NCBI RefSeq assembly: GCF_964204865.1 | Contig: NC_135251.1 | Location: forward strand, 9,114,001-9,178,000 | Length of the DNA stretch: 64,000 nucleotides | DNA from: Styela clava | Taxonomy: Eukaryota > Chordata > Ascidiacea > Stolidobranchia > Styelidae | Direction of reading: 5' to 3' | Shown: positions 36,136 through 50,106 of the stretch, one piece after another | Layout of the letters: each line of letters begins with the position of its first letter | Numbering within the stretch: the first letter of the stretch is position 1 | The notes under the pieces: generated by a model | Databases searched by the model: none | What the model was told of the DNA's origin: nothing | What the model saw: the letters and a program-made list of their open reading frames with translations, nothing else | Translations under genes and position numbers: made by a program

Positions 36136-39100
36136 AATACGATTTTGTTCTGTATTCTAAAACAGACGAACTGCTAATATTTGTATCGGAAATACATTGT
36201 ATAGACTATTTTTGACCTTAGTAAGATGGCGGCCCTGATGTGAAATTTCGTTCTGATTCTTGAACGATTTCGACTGAAAATATTTGAAAAAGAAATATGT
36301 TAACTAGACTATTTATATAGCCTCATGGAGATGGAGCATCGGACTTTTCACTATTAAATCAAAGGACGATAAACAAATTTTATTTTACGTTCTCCATTAT
36401 GCTCTTAGAACTTTGGTTCTTGAGGCGGTGTCAGCGGTCGCTTAGATGTCACAAAGCAACTTTAGGGAGAGCACAAAGAAATTTTGACTTTGACACAGTA
36501 AAACATGAATTGCAAGAATAATTTTCCAATGCTTGTTTCCTAGTGTGTCTCTCTTTGATACGTTACTCGGTATTAAAACAAAATTTCAAAACATAATGGA
36601 AACGAAACATGATATGAAAGTTGTACTTTCCCAAACAAAACTCAAAATGGATGACTTTGTGAAATACAAGCAATTGCACTTTCCACTTTGAACTGCACCG
36701 ATGACATGCTTTGAATGAATGCTTGATATCAAGCGTTGCTTTGCTGCTTGACTTTAATTCTTCAGTGGACCGCGAGTCATCAAAAAATTGTACGGTGACC
36801 GTTATGCATATTTTTTCAAAAAGTTTGAGTACTAATGTTTTAGAAAGGCAATCAATTAACGCCAACCACAATATCTAACTTCACTTTTTTCGATTTTTTT
36901 GTAAGTAATACGCGTTTTGGATTTATTATACTTTAGATCTATGTTCTGAGATGAAGTGCTTTAAAGCATAGTGCCATATTTCACTCACGCCCACGTGAAC
37001 AACAGTGTGACTTCCAAATTAAACTTTAAAAAAAGGAGATATTTTATAAATATTTTTATCTATTGCATTTTGTTAAATTAAATCCTATTTCATTTACAAA
37101 TCGGCTCCATGTAGGCCTTGTTTATAAATATTAGGTTTTGATAAGGAGTCCTGCGGGATGTTTTATGTGTTCTTATGAAAACCGGCAAATGTTCACAAAC
37201 CCAAATTAGACAGTTACAAAACTAAGAGGAGTATATTAGTTTCATGAACTTCTTCTGATAAACGATTTGATTAACAATGCGACAGTGCCCTCATACTTTC
37301 CTAATTTTAAGCAATAATGTGGGCCAAGCAAATGTAAAATGCAACTAGTTTTTAATTAATAAAATCTGTTATTGCTTTATCAAGTAATCATCGGGTATTG
37401 TTCGGTACGGTCTATCGTTACATCGTTACAACAGTGGATGTCAGTGTCTCTATGTCAATGGTCGTAGAACGGTTTATTCATTCAAATGCAAGATATGAAA
37501 TTGCGAGACAATTTTCTGATTACGTTTACAGGACCGTTGCGTTTGAATAGTCATATCCTGGTTTACACTATAGCATTGTTTTGCCTTCTTGCAGCGTAGA
37601 ATAATGAAGTGGCCATGAACAGAAGATGTTCGTTTACGTTCCTTTACCAAAAATTTGTCCGATAGTTAAACTGCCCATTAACACCAATCAAATATATCTA
37701 ACTTCAACTTGTTTTTTATCATTTTATCTGTTTCTTATGTAAGTAATGGATTTCATTCAATTTTCACTCCATGTCCAAAGATGAAGTTCTTAATGTATAT
37801 ATTAAGTTTTATTAATGTTTTCTCATTCGTCTCATTTCAATTTCATATTGGATTGATTAGAAATAATATGTTTGAGTAAGGTAGGTCGGGGTCACGGGTG
37901 GCAATATTTTATGTAATTTCATGAAAATAAAATAAAATGAATACAATTATATACATATTCATGTTTAACCTAAAATAAAAATGATAATATTCTTAACATC
38001 CATGCATCTATTGAGTTTTTATTAACTTCTAGTCAAACACGTTATATCATTTCTCTATTTCTTACATGTGATCTCATGAATATCGTCGAATATTCTGAAT
38101 CTTAAATAAGATCTATATGAGAGTAAGGGATTTTATAGTTATCAGAGTTACACATTGTGCTTTGTAATGATCGGAAATCCTCTATATCTGTCTTAGTATA
38201 ATCTCGTATAAACAAGGGTAGTAATGACATTTGAAACTTATTTAGAACCTTTGTAAATTATTTTTGATGTTTCTTATTGTCGTACTTGTATAAATATTTG
38301 GAATAAAACTGTATAACAGTTTTACTTTTGATTGATATCTTATGTTATCGGGCAATTTTTCAGTAGCGTCAGCGTCATGTTGGTAAACGATTTTACAGAC
38401 AATATATGAAGAGTTAAACTAGGTCGATCGCCGCAGTACAGGTTTCTCATTCACATTCAAAATTTAAAATGCCAGAAAACTTTCCGAATTTTTTTTTATA
38501 GAACTTGCAATTTTCGGATCGTCATATTATGGCTTCACGTTGCAGCATTGTTTGTCGTTTCGCCACGTAAGATGGGATTACCCTTGTGTAAAATGACATG
38601 CAAATGAACTTTGAGGTCCTGATATATATATACTTCTGGAGGTCCTGATATTCTATGTTTCGGAAAGAAGTTCTATGTGCTAGACTAGACTCTCGAGGCT
38701 TTATTTACATAATAATTTTGAAACAAGTTTTTTTTCTCTATTCGATCCTCTCCCATGGTATGGATCACTAATACTATAGATATCCACTGAGTTCCTCCAT
38801 AAATGAAACAATTGATATGAATTACCTCTGCGGTCAAATTTTAGTTTCAAAGATTAAAATAAAGCTAAGAAGCCAGGGGGTTGGACAATTTTTCCAAGCA
38901 GAATACTCGTTCCGAATATGACCGTTTTGAAAGATGTGGAACTCGTCCACAAATTTCACAAATGTTATATTGCATAATGTCCATAGGAGAAGAATACCTA
39001 TGTTTTGTCGTGTAGTTTAAATTAAACTTTATTGTTCCAGCTATATCTGTGATCTAACTTGCAATGCAAAAAAGTTAAAATATATATGATTTCAACGCTT

Positions 39101-39869
39101 TTTGCACTTGTCTTAAAATGGCTGTCAATCAATTTTTTTTTTATTTTTTTTTGGGGGGGGGGGGGGGGTCAATAAAAACTGTAGATGCAGTAATAAATCG
39201 TTCGAAAATCAGCAGTTCCTGCAAATCGCACGATTTCGATTTGGCGATTCGTAATTTTAAATAACTTTAATGCAGATTCCAGGAGAATCACGATTTACGT
39301 CCTTCCTAGAGCAAAAGAGTCAAAGTAATGAATCAGCATTCATATTTATATTTGGCGTCTATTAGCCTTAGTTTAAATACTGCCTGCAAGTACGTGATCA
39401 AAATTTTGTTGCCTTGGGTTTTCCTATTTTAAACAATCACATCTTACATTGCAAAAAAATCCAAAAAATGTTCGGACAAAACGGGATATCGTGAGTCATT
39501 GAAAATTTATACTATTTGAAAAATTGTAAAATATTGCTCAGTTCTATTAATTTCAGATGAATAAAAGCGTTCCAATAACTCGATAACATGAAGTAGTTTC
39601 AATGAGTTTTCATAACATTTTTTTTTTGACCACAATGCATTGATATATCACAGAGCGCTTGTAGTGTTTGCATTTGGCAGAAGCGAAGTCATGGAATTTT
39701 ACGTGAAATGGTGTTTTGATACACATACGTTGAAGGTGGTTGATCTAAATTTAAAAATTTCAAGCAGTGTTTTCCGATTGCATTGCTACAGCACTTGAAA
39801 AATAACTAGAATTGTGGAAAGTATTTTCTTCTTAAGTTTTGTTTCCTCAATTCAGGATATTTAACAAAA
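36136..39869. other. intergenic region between receptors 2 and 3
   Basis: No gene seen. It includes the 3' flank of receptor 2 (copied in block II up to 36871), then DNA collinear with the unit 1 spacer (37400-38350). It then holds an AT-rich stretch and the receptor 3 upstream region from about 39350, which carries the TATTTGGCGTCTATTAGCC landmark. The conserved promoter block is present (39661) in a shortened form. The GTATTTAAG box of the other receptors is replaced by a sequence without it. Confidence 0.5.
39153..39168. repeat. poly-G tract (16 G)
   Basis: G run immediately after a T-rich stretch. It is a candidate G-quadruplex and a likely variable homopolymer. Confidence 0.85.
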
Positions 39870-42553
39870 ATGAATCGAATTTTATTGTTCGGAGTTATAC
39901 TGCTGAGTACAAGTAAGTTATGAGTTATGTTTTTTTTTTTTTTCTATTCAATAAGATCGTTTAGGATTTATTTGTGTGTCGCAGAGGAAAAATATTGAGA
40001 CTACCTGGTTATGGACATTCGTCGACTGGTTTGCACAGGAATTCGTAAAACGAGAAAAAAAAACTCGCCTATATACCTGACACTTGTTATGCGATGATTC
40101 TGGTGTGTTGTTTCGAATAAATAATTCGGAAAATCGACATAAATTTATTAAGATCAGATGAATGGATGTCTGCAATCAAATAACAATTAAAAAAAATTTC
40201 GTTCAGTATAATATAGCGATATCGAGATTCTTGGATTTCATACACTGTTGCCGGTTTTTAAGGGGAAAAGAAGACGAATTAAAAAAGACTAAATTTTATT
40301 GATAAAAAAAAATATTTAAGCCTCAACGTCAATAAGTTTTCGAAATTTTTCTGATTATTTCCCAACTTTTGATTATCTGTTTGTTTATTGTAAACTATTT
40401 TTATTTTAAAACAAGGTTTTTTATATTTTCTAAATCTTGAACAAAATCTATGAATTGTAACAAACTAATTCTTATTCAATCACAGTTGTTTCATCTTTGA
40501 ACGGCAAGAAGTGTTCAGAATATATCGATATCAGAGATGATCTAAGCGGGCGAGTGGAGTCTCCAACGAATTATGAAGAATGTCAGGAGAGTGAAATGTA
40601 TTGTTCATGGAAGTTTTTTTCCCAACTTATCTACATCATACCATGTTCCGAAGGACTTTCACAACCAATTTTGTACAAACAGAGAAAAATCTTATACAGA
40701 TGAGTGGTGGGTTTCAACCAAGATGTAAGTATAAGTGATGACAGATAATTTTGAACTGTAGTAATGAATACTTAGAGAACTCCAACTGATAAAGTTTCTT
40801 TTTTTCATCCAAATTTTCGTGTGTTTGATTTTCGTCCTGTTGTAGTATTTATTAAGTCCAACTTTGTTATATCAGATCCAGTGAAATTGCATGCTATACT
40901 TTTCACGTGCTGAAGTTATATATATTTTAACATTGCTTCTGAATATGTTCCAAATATTCCGTTTGTGGGAGGTCATACAAGTGGCAACTGAGAATACTTC
41001 ACTTATATTTTAGTAACTAAAATTTGCGAGGCATAAATTGTACACTGTTTTATAGTTATATAGTTATTCGTAATAATATGTTATGCTTGTCTTTTATACA
41101 AAGGTTTAGGTTGTTCGAGAAACGATTACATCAATTTTAAATCAGTCAAAGACGAAATATGTTGGGTAACGTACAACTCTGATCTCTGCTTTGGCAGAAT
41201 CATGCTATCAGGATGCAATGTAAGACCACTGGAGTCCACACGTCACACGTCACAAGTCACAACCACGTCAGTTTTATACATATGCAAACCATCAAAAGCC
41301 CAATTTAACTTGAGCTACGAATATATCCATTGCATAACGGGTAATATTTTATATTGAGCAGATATGTTTAATAATTTTGCTGAAATGTCTGGGGATAGTT
41401 TCTACGACGAATTTAAAAACAAAAACTGATTTTATTTGATATAAAAGATCTAGTAGGTGGTGTTCGAATTAATCACTTTGAATCAAATTAACTGAAGATA
41501 ATAAGAAAAAATATGACCTGTACGGTTATAGTTGGATGTGCTTAAAAATCAATGTACCACCAAATATGATTGTTATATCGATCGGTTTCTGCGAGACTAA
41601 CTAATTATCCTTCTGCTATGCCATTTGTGTCGGTGGATCCATATGCGTATAATGCAAGAGTGTGGTAGCTAAAGAGAAGATAACTATCTTAATTGATTCA
41701 ACAATTGCTGCACACAATGTTAGATAAATATACTTGTGTTGGTGTGCAGTGAGACTCTTGGATCACACAGTGGCGTGCCTGTTGCTATTCAGAATAATAA
41801 TATCTCATTCACTTCAGGAAACAGAATAGAATCCCCGGAAACTACAACGCAACCTACAAACTATGAACCAATCGCTGAGCATTCCAAAGACGATCTCATA
41901 TCGCTTTCCCCTCAAGCAATTGGTATAATCATCGGAGCGATTGTTCTGACATTTGTTCTGCAAATTATAACATGCAAAGCATATTTTTATTGGAAAAATA
42001 GGTGAGTTTGGGAATTTCAATTTCAATATTTTTTTCCCAAATTTCTCGTTACAATAATTAGTTTTTATTGTTCCTCTCCTGGAACACAAGTTATTCAATT
42101 AATATTTTTTTTTAAATATAAATATGTTTGAAATTAGGATCAAAGCTTCCTGATATTTATTTAAAAAACGAAATTATAATCTGGGCGGGTTGCGTAAAAT
42201 ATTTAATAGCTTACCAATTAGATTTCCCTCATGCACATGCCAAAATATCCATCTTACTGATCAAACGTACAATGAAAAATTAAAATGAACAACAAAATAA
42301 GTTAGACACAGATAAGTGATCGTGAAACAAATATTATTCTAAATTAAAATTTTATTTTATTGTTTATAAAAGACTCTAAGATTGCTGACTTTTTTCACAT
42401 TGACACGTAAATAATATTGAATCTATTTTTTTATTCTTCAGAAATCGTCGAGCACAAGAGGGAGAGAATCAGATCAATACTCGTGTTGTGAACCGCCCGT
42501 TACCAGATCCGCCTTCATATGTCATAGACGGCAATTTTTATGTCATCTCCTAA
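39870..42553 (+). pseudogene. CUB-like receptor 3, pseudogene
   Basis: Homologous exons: 39870-39912, 40486-40734 (end approximate), 41110-41340, 41818-42001 and 42442-42553. Exon 2 has one base fewer in the T run at 40614-40620 than the other receptors, shifting the frame inside the CUB-like domain and giving TGA at 40701-40703. Exon 3 is open and carries a five-codon gain made of repeated CACGTCAC words (about 41240-41272). Exon 4 has a shorter stalk (about 61 codons) but an intact TM helix. Exon 5 is cut by a deletion that joins ...DPPS to sequence normally downstream of the stop, so every tail tyrosine motif except an accidental one is lost. The upstream GTATTTAAG box is missing as well. 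Taken together the gene is very likely dead as a receptor. Confidence 0.85.
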
Positions 42554-42789
42554 AAACCGCAGATTTTTTTTAAACCCAAATAAGATTCACGCGAGAGTAA
42601 GAAGTCCTATTATTTTAAAAATTATTTATCAAAATTTCAGATTCGGCAGAAGTCTGATTCTGGTATATCTGTCTTAGATTATTATTATCGTTCTTGTATA
42701 AATATTCGGAATGAAACTCCAGAATAATTTTATTCTTGATTTATCTTATGGTATTAGTAAGCTATTACTTATCGATTTTATTCGGTAAG

Positions 42790-43160
42790 TATGTTGATAG
42801 GTATTTGTCTGTCTATTTGTTTGTCTGTTTGTTTGTCTGTTAGATGCACGCGATATCTCACGAAAGCGAGATTGAATCTGCTCCAGATTTTGCATGTGCC
42901 ATCATCTTATGTCGTACCAGAAGCCTATCGATTTTGGATGAATTATGTCGTATAATTAGTGAGTTATTAATTAATTAGTGATGGGACACAAGGTGTCACT
43001 ATGGAGAAAGAGCGCTGTTTTGGGGGATCCCCTAACAGTGATAAAGAGATCTTGATTTTTACAAAGCGAGAGATTTTCGAGACGCGCTGAATGTGTGTGT
43101 GAGTGTGCGATCCGCAAGTTTTCACGCTAGTGATTAAGAGCGAAGAATACACACCGCTAT
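42790..43160. repeat. dispersed repeat with a TGTC/TTTG-rich start
   Basis: Begins with a (TGTCTGTYTGTT)n-like stretch (42808-42841), then CACGCGATATCTCACGAAAG, then the same TTAATTAATTAGTGATGGGACAC segment as in receptor 2 intron 4. This is the fuller copy of that element. Confidence 0.65.
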
Positions 43161-43743
43161 ATCGTATCTCGTGATTAATCTATAAGCTCTCTTGTAACTT
43201 TGACGTCGTCGCGATGCGCAAGTTTCCTTCGAGAAATTTTCCACTCTATTGAGTCAGAGCGAAGGATACACGCAGTGGCGTGCCCAGAGGGGGCGGAAGG
43301 GGCAGCAGCCCCGGGCAGCACGTAGTAGGGGGCAGCAAAACCAAGCTGTGGAGTTGGCGTTATTGAACATGTTTTTATGTAATTAGAAGCTGATATTATG
43401 TGTTCAGTTTTGTATGACTGACTGTGGTGATGGTGAGTTAACCATGGATGTTTTCACGACCAGTGACCCCAGGAAAATTCTTCCTATCTTATTTTACATA
43501 TGCAGCATTTGTGGTGCTTATTTCAAGGGTGGTTTCGCGATTTATTCCCTTATACTAGTGATGTTTCAAACAATCATTTTAATTCAAAATATTCAACCCT
43601 GGTATTTGAAAGTACCAGTAGAAAATTTTAGCCCTGTCTATCACAGCTATTTTTAAACTAATTTTTGATTACTGCAATTAAAATATATGAGAAGACAGTA
43701 TAATCATCGGGTTCCATTATCTTTGCACCATCTTTGCGTTTTC

Positions 43744-44035
43744 AATTGTACGTTGGTGCAAATGTACGTGGGTGCAAACTGCAAATGTACATGAGTGCAA
43801 ACATCCATGGATGCATATGTCCGTGGGTGCAAACTGCAAATGTACATAAGACTAAACGTCCATGGGTGCGAATGTCCGTGGGTGCAAATGTCTGCGGTTG
43901 CAAATGTACTGGTTGCAGAAGTGCATGGCTTCTAATGTCCGCGAGTGCGATCTATATGCGTGTGGTAAAATCTATGGTTGGAAATGTATGGTTGCAAATG
44001 TTCTGGGTGCAATTTACGGGTGCAAATGTGCTGCC
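43744..44035. repeat. degenerate minisatellite (~15-bp unit)
   Basis: Many imperfect repeats of GTGGGTGCAAATGTC-like units with variants (CATGGGTGCGAATGT, GCGGTTGCAAATGT). The overlapping open frames here follow from the absence of stops in the repeat and are not evidence of a protein. Confidence 0.85.
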
Positions 44036-47000
44036 ATCAAATCAATGACTTATTTAATTCGTTCTGAAATTTCCAAAACACAACCCAAAAGCTAAGAAAT
44101 AGCATGCGAAAACGAAGCAATGTTAAAACCATGACAAAAAATCCGACGTTACGTCGCTTTTCCGAAGAGGGACACAATTTTCTCTTATATAATCGCAACA
44201 CTAGCGCGTTTTAACACCGTCTTCCAAACGCATGAGATTTTGATATATCAATTTATCAGTTGTAGCATTCAATAAATTTGTTATTTTTACAAACTTAAAT
44301 ATAATTTTTGAATTAATTTATTTGATTACGGTTTCGGTAAGGAAGAACGTTGAAGCCGGTAATTTTTCATGTGGATTCTGAAAACCGTCGATTTCCTTAA
44401 ACCTAAATAATTTGGAAATAATAAAAATATAATATTGTTCAATTAACAAATGTTTAACATATGAGAAAACAATTTAACATCCACGCATTTCTATTTTATT
44501 TTCTTATTTTTTTTTTGTTAAACATGTTATTTCTCTCTGATTTCTTATTTTTTTCATAACAAAAAATGTGCCCGATAAATCGAAATAACTGTTCATTAAC
44601 ACCAAACAAATTTATATAACCCCAGCCAATTTTTTTTTTGTCTTTATTGCATTTTATCTGTCTATAATTGTAAGTATTGGTTTTTAATCAACTTTTAACA
44701 TGCCCTGTGACGTAGCTATCGAAGCATTGTTGGACCGCTTACCTTTCTTTCAAAATAATCCGACCTTATGTGCATTATCCAGACCGCTTTCTAAAAGAAT
44801 GACATTCAAAAATACTATATGCCATATATATTGTATATTGAGTTCAATTAATTTTTATTATTCGTCTTATTTCATTTTTATATCGGTTTCATGCGCCGCA
44901 TTGATTAGAAATGTTATGTTTGACTAAGATAGGGCGGGGACACTGCTGGCGGAGAAAGAGTCATTATTTATGTAACTTCACGAAAACCGTGGAATTTTCT
45001 GAAACTCAAACAAAGCTGGATGCAATGAGAGATATATGAGTGTTTAACAAGAAATATAAAAGTAATAAACTTCTCAACACTCATGCATTTATTAAGTTTT
45101 TGCCAAACATGTTATTTTATTTAATGCATTCACCGCAGTATATCTTGTTTGGGTATGGTAGAGTCGGGTCACTAGCATCAATTTTTTACGTGATCTCTTG
45201 AAAACCGTCAAATATTCTTGTACCTAAATAATATTGATACAGGAGTAAAGAGATTTAGAATTTTCAAAGTTACAAGTTGTGCTTTGTAATGATTGGAAAT
45301 CCGATATATCTGTAACCGAATATTCTCGTGTAAAAAGAAGTAGCAATGACATTTAAAAAATATTTTGTTTTGCCAATGTGTGCATTTGTGTTAAGGTTTT
45401 TTATTGTCCTAATTGTAAAATTATTCGGAATAAAACTGCTGAATAACTTTACTTTTGATTGTTACTAGTTGTTATTGGGTAATTCTTCAATAGCGTCATA
45501 TTTTGCGTTGTTTGTTGAGGATGCGGTCTCGTAAATCAAGGGCGTACGTAACACGGGAGGGTAACTTAATAAGTATAAAATGAGATATCCATTAGTACTG
45601 GGGCGACATAGAAATAAATGAGAAAAGGAATATTCTCAGATCGAGTTTTTGTTAGTGAACAAGCAAGTTCAACTAGAATTGCATAGGCATATGATCAAGT
45701 GCTCATTTGCACTCGTGTTATATTATAAGCCTATTTTAACAATTAAGTGACGTATTTTCCATGCTTTGAGCAACCTCGACAAGAGGCCATGTATAGGAAG
45801 AATCCTAAGATTTGTAAACACAACAATCGATCCTGGTAGACAGAGCTAACAACCTGGACTTGGTCATCATTCAACCTTTCAACGAATATCCGCAATTATT
45901 GACTTCATTTCGAGGCAATTTTTTCCTTAATAAGCATTGTAAAGGCTATGTATACTTGATATGTTACGTATCATGCAATATTTTTGGATGTTTTACGGCA
46001 TCTAACAAAGGAGTATCTGGCGAGCTTTAAGCACTAGGGAGCAGAGCATTTAGCGATATCTGCAACCGTCGAAGAACTGCATGTGAACGTACTCACCTCA
46101 CTATTTACGGAACTTATTGATGTTTTATCTTGTATAATAACTTATAATCACGGTACCCCCGTAGTATGTGTAGGGTTAGGGTCAGGCTAAAATTTTATTC
46201 CCCTTTTTCATTATTTTAGTTCTATTACGAGTCGGAGACCGTCTGTATAAGCTGAGTGAATATACCCCCTGTCAATAAGTTTCATTCCCTTTACACAGCC
46301 TGATGTGGAATAGGCGAAAAAAATTAGTTACCTCTATATTGGTACACATACTGTCCCCAGCGCCCTAATTGAAATTACCATGCCGCACCAAATAATATTA
46401 CATTCATTATCATCTTTTAGAATACAAAAAATAATTATTGGAAAACATTTATGACATATTGTCAAGGCGTTTAAAGCATACACGTTGCCGAATGAGATGC
46501 GCAAATAAAATATGAATCTTTTTAATAAATCTACATGCATGGAAGAATATCTGTATGGCGCACCTAATTTCCAACCCCTTAAGAAAAGATGGTTTAGTTA
46601 GGCCGTTAGGTAATAATTGACTATCTATTTGAAGTAAAATCAGTAACAATTTTATTACTTTGTGGCGACAAAATCTATCGATATATTGAAGGTTGATTAG
46701 TAAGCATGTCGTAGGATGTGAAAACGGAGAAGTATATTTATAGTTCCTTGAATGCTCAGTTGCTGCTGTTTGCAGTGTTCCCTTTAGTTGATTTTAGGTA
46801 GTTAAATTAATTTATTTGTAACCAACAGCATCCAAAAATACCAAATATTTTTTTTACTCAAATTGCTTTTCAAATAATATTTTTAAATTCACATTTATGT
46901 ACATTTATACCAAACTGAAAAGCTCCGAATCTTGCAAGGTGAACGATTCTCATAAAACTGATTCACTGATCTAAAATAGACTCCGAAGTTTGGAGTTTAG

Positions 47001-48340
47001 AATGGAAATATTTTATAAATGGCCCACACTCCGGCAAATCAAAAATTTTATAGCTAGCTAATGCTTCGAATGTTTTATTTCCGTATTGAAATTGCGTGGT
47101 TTCTGACGTTGCTTTATTCCTGGTATAGATACAACATTCACAACAACTGTATATTATATTTGTGCCTGCAACAAAGATCGAATAGTGCAGTAATTTGATG
47201 CAGGTTGTATTTACAATTTATCTTTGTTGGGTGAATACCTAATTCATCGGTGGATGTCCCTAATAAATTATTTGTGTTAAATACAGATGAAATCGTGCAC
47301 TATAAGCTGTGTGTATATGTGTAATAATGGGAAAAATACATGCTTCCAATGAAATCCTTCATCTTTAAATTAATTTCAATGCGTAAAGGATAATGATAGC
47401 GCACAAAGCCAAAATCGAATTATTTCCGTTGTATGTCTTCGAATGAGTCTTCAATGTCAAGCTAAAATGTCAAAAAAAATTCTAGTCTAGGAACATAAAT
47501 ACTTCTCATGAAAGGTCTATACTTCTGTGGCCAATATAAAATTTAATGCTCCTGCGCTTTTATTTTTTTTGTTTGTTTGAACTAAATCTGAGATTAATTC
47601 GTTTCTACATTCGTTTCAGCAAATATTTTCAGCAAAATAGAGGTAGTAAGTTCCACAAGAGGTTGAAGTTGAAAAGGTTTAGTGAGTTAAATTTGGTTTT
47701 TAGTGCAGTGTATATGAAGAAGTAACATCATGTGAGTTTGCTTCATTTGTTATAAGAAATCAATGGAACTACAAAAGCCAAAATTTCCCGATACATCTAT
47801 CGAGAGGCATTCGTACGTTTGTTTAGAAATGAAATTTAGTAAACAAGAAATGAATTGAATATTTTCTAAATTAAAACGTTTTCACTGAGGTATCCCTGGG
47901 AGCATAAATTAAAGACTATTTACTTCAACGTTGCTAATGTAAAAAAATGACATTCACAAAATGGTCGTCGAATTCTACAGCAAATTAGAATGATATGAAT
48001 GATTATAAAATTAAGTAAATTTAGATTTTCGGTGTGCATTTGGATTTTCAATCTGAATTAATTGATTTTGATTTTTTATTAGTTAAATAAAACCAACACA
48101 TTTTTTTAATGAGAACTATTAGCGCAATAGAAAAAGGGTCAGTAAGTTCACTAAAATGGTAATTTGACGATCAATGTCTTATAAATTTGTAATTGAATTG
48201 TGTTTTCTGGTAATTGTCGTATCTTTGATTACTTCGAATTTGCCGATTCAATTTTTCCTAAATACTTTAAATTCTTACCTATTTTTTGTTTTTTACAGTT
48301 TAACATTTTGGTCCAAATATTCAGTGTCTTTCTGCAAAAA

Positions 48341-50106
48341 ATGAAAATCGACGATTGTTGTGAAGCTGAGTGTAATGTTAACAAACGTAATGAAAGAACA
48401 GGCTTCGACAAGCTTTGTGCAGTATTGCTGGCGGGGTATTCGATTTACAGCTTGATATCGACCATTCTAACCATTGTATCAAAAAGATGGCTCGTTGCCA
48501 ACAACGAAAGTGCATTTCAAGGGCTATCACAGTTATGTGGTATTGGAAATGAAGTCAACTGTACCAGCTCAAATAGTTGTGTACAATGCAAGGACATTGA
48601 AGAAGAGACGCACTGCGAGTCATTTGGTAAGTATAAATATAGACTGAATGTTTTTAACGACGTTCTCCGGTTGTAGTCTTGCAGTTTGTGTTTGTTGACA
48701 GTAAGCAATCGTAGTAACTTTTGAAAAATAATTTTTTAGGAATTCAAATTAGAATATTTGGATCTTTTGTAGAAAGCCCAACCACCATATATATATATAT
48801 ATATATACTTATATATATATTTAAATTTGTTGGATTAAGCATGAAAATTAATTGCATTACCAAAAAAATTGAAAAAATTTCTGAAATTCATTCAAACCAT
48901 GTTTAATACAAAATTGATTTCAACGTTTTTGCATTTGGTGAAAGACATCGGTCTTCATACTTGCCGAAAGAGCTGTGATTTTAAATACGAACAAAACCTA
49001 GCAAAAAACTAACAATATATTACGAAAAGCCTGGTATAATTTAAGTATTACTTCATTTTATTAAATTCCACAATGCAAAGGTCGACATATTCATGAAAAC
49101 TACATGTACGTTTTTCTTCCCACTCCCTTCCCCCGCAACAGTTTTTACTTTGACAACACTTTTTTTTAAATGTTTCAGAACGTGGAATCGACGAAAAAGT
49201 TGCATTCGGTCTTTTAATTGTCTCTGTATCATTTCGATTCATTTCTTGCAGCCTTTCTACCGTCGTTGATTGGTTTGTCAGCGTCAAAAAGTGTTGCTTC
49301 AAGTGTTTGAGACCGCACTTCGTGACGATTGTTACATTGGAATCTATCGCAGGTGCTTATTTTCTACTATGATATTTCTATCAGCTCTATTCAGGTATTA
49401 TAGATTTAAAATTTTTTTTAGTTGAATTCAATTCATCAGTTTTTCCAAAGCATTACAATAACTTAACTTAACGTTCGATTGCACTATCTATCAGCTGAGA
49501 TTCTAATATAGACAACTTATCACTATGCACACAATATGTTTTTGATATTATTTTACGAATAATATTCGACGCTCATCGATTATAATCGGGGCTGGTTATT
49601 TCGGGTTTAGGAACTTTCCATTTATTCAACCTTCTAAACTCGGTTGGCCACCTTAAAAAAACATAGACTAAACGAAGATATTCGAGTTCAAATGTTTCTG
49701 ATTGGCATACTTTTCCAAATCATGAGTTTTTGATTGTAAGAAGGTAAAGTCAAGTGACGTAATTAAAAAATTTATCTCAATTCCAGCCGTAATGGATCTT
49801 GCAACAGCCATAATCTACAATTTTTATAATGAAGACAAAAAACTGGAAGATATTCCGCTCATAGGTTCTCTGTGTGCCGAATATGGATGGGCATTCGATG
49901 CAACATGTGTTAGAATAATCTGGCTGATTCTACCGTTGATTCAATTTCTAATATCATGGTATTGTGGCACCATTAAAAAAGCGGATAAAGGAACAAAAAA
50001 TAATGTTGACAATGAAAAGACCAATTCAAATACGCATGTCATTGAGGAAACTTCATCGTTCATTCCACTTTCAACCACGGACATTTGGGTTGACAAAAAT
50101 ATGTAA
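48341..50106 (+). CDS. claudin/PMP22-like four-pass membrane protein (copy C)
   Basis: Exons 48341-48626, 49179-49352 and 49787-50106 join in phase 1 and give 259 residues. The first two exons have exactly the same lengths as copy A. The membrane plan is the same: four hydrophobic segments, a first loop with W50, GLSQLC and three further Cys, and a DWF after segment 2. Differences lie mostly in the loop and the C-terminal tail, which is 26 residues longer because the copy A stop is absent, and which is rich in Ser/Thr. A 5' acceptor (TTTTTTACAG) precedes the ATG as in copy A, and AATAAA follows the stop at 50133. The cellular role is unknown; similarity to claudins suggests a structural or organising membrane protein. 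Confidence 0.75.
48787..48828. repeat. (AT)n microsatellite in intron 1 of copy C
   Basis: AT dinucleotide repeat with one short interruption. Copy A has a much shorter ATATATA at the matching place (about 18236). Confidence 0.9.

Larger units (their letters stand above)
24715..36871. repeat. segmental duplication, block I
   Basis: This block matches 50268-64000 nearly base for base over most of its length, including introns and intergenic DNA. It begins within the last codons of claudin-like copy B (ATGCGTACATAACGCA), with weaker identity for ~150 bp before near-identity sets in. It carries receptors 1 and 2. The right limit is set by the end of the window in block II and may extend further. 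Confidence 0.9.
42554..45649. other. receptor 3 downstream region with inserted repeats
   Basis: No supported gene. About 42554-42780 matches the 3' flank of receptor 1, 42790-43160 is a dispersed repeat, and a GC-rich fragment starting CAGTGGCGTGCCCAGAGG follows at about 43267. A minisatellite lies at 43744-44035. From about 44160 to 45480 the DNA is collinear with 30540-31300 of unit 1. The open frame at 43414-43656 lies among the repeats and I do not accept it as a gene. Confidence 0.5.

Noticed and set aside
43734-44095. Two overlapping frames of 104 and 77 residues with periodic GCK/ANV words
   Set aside because: They are translations of the minisatellite; the periodicity comes from the repeat unit.
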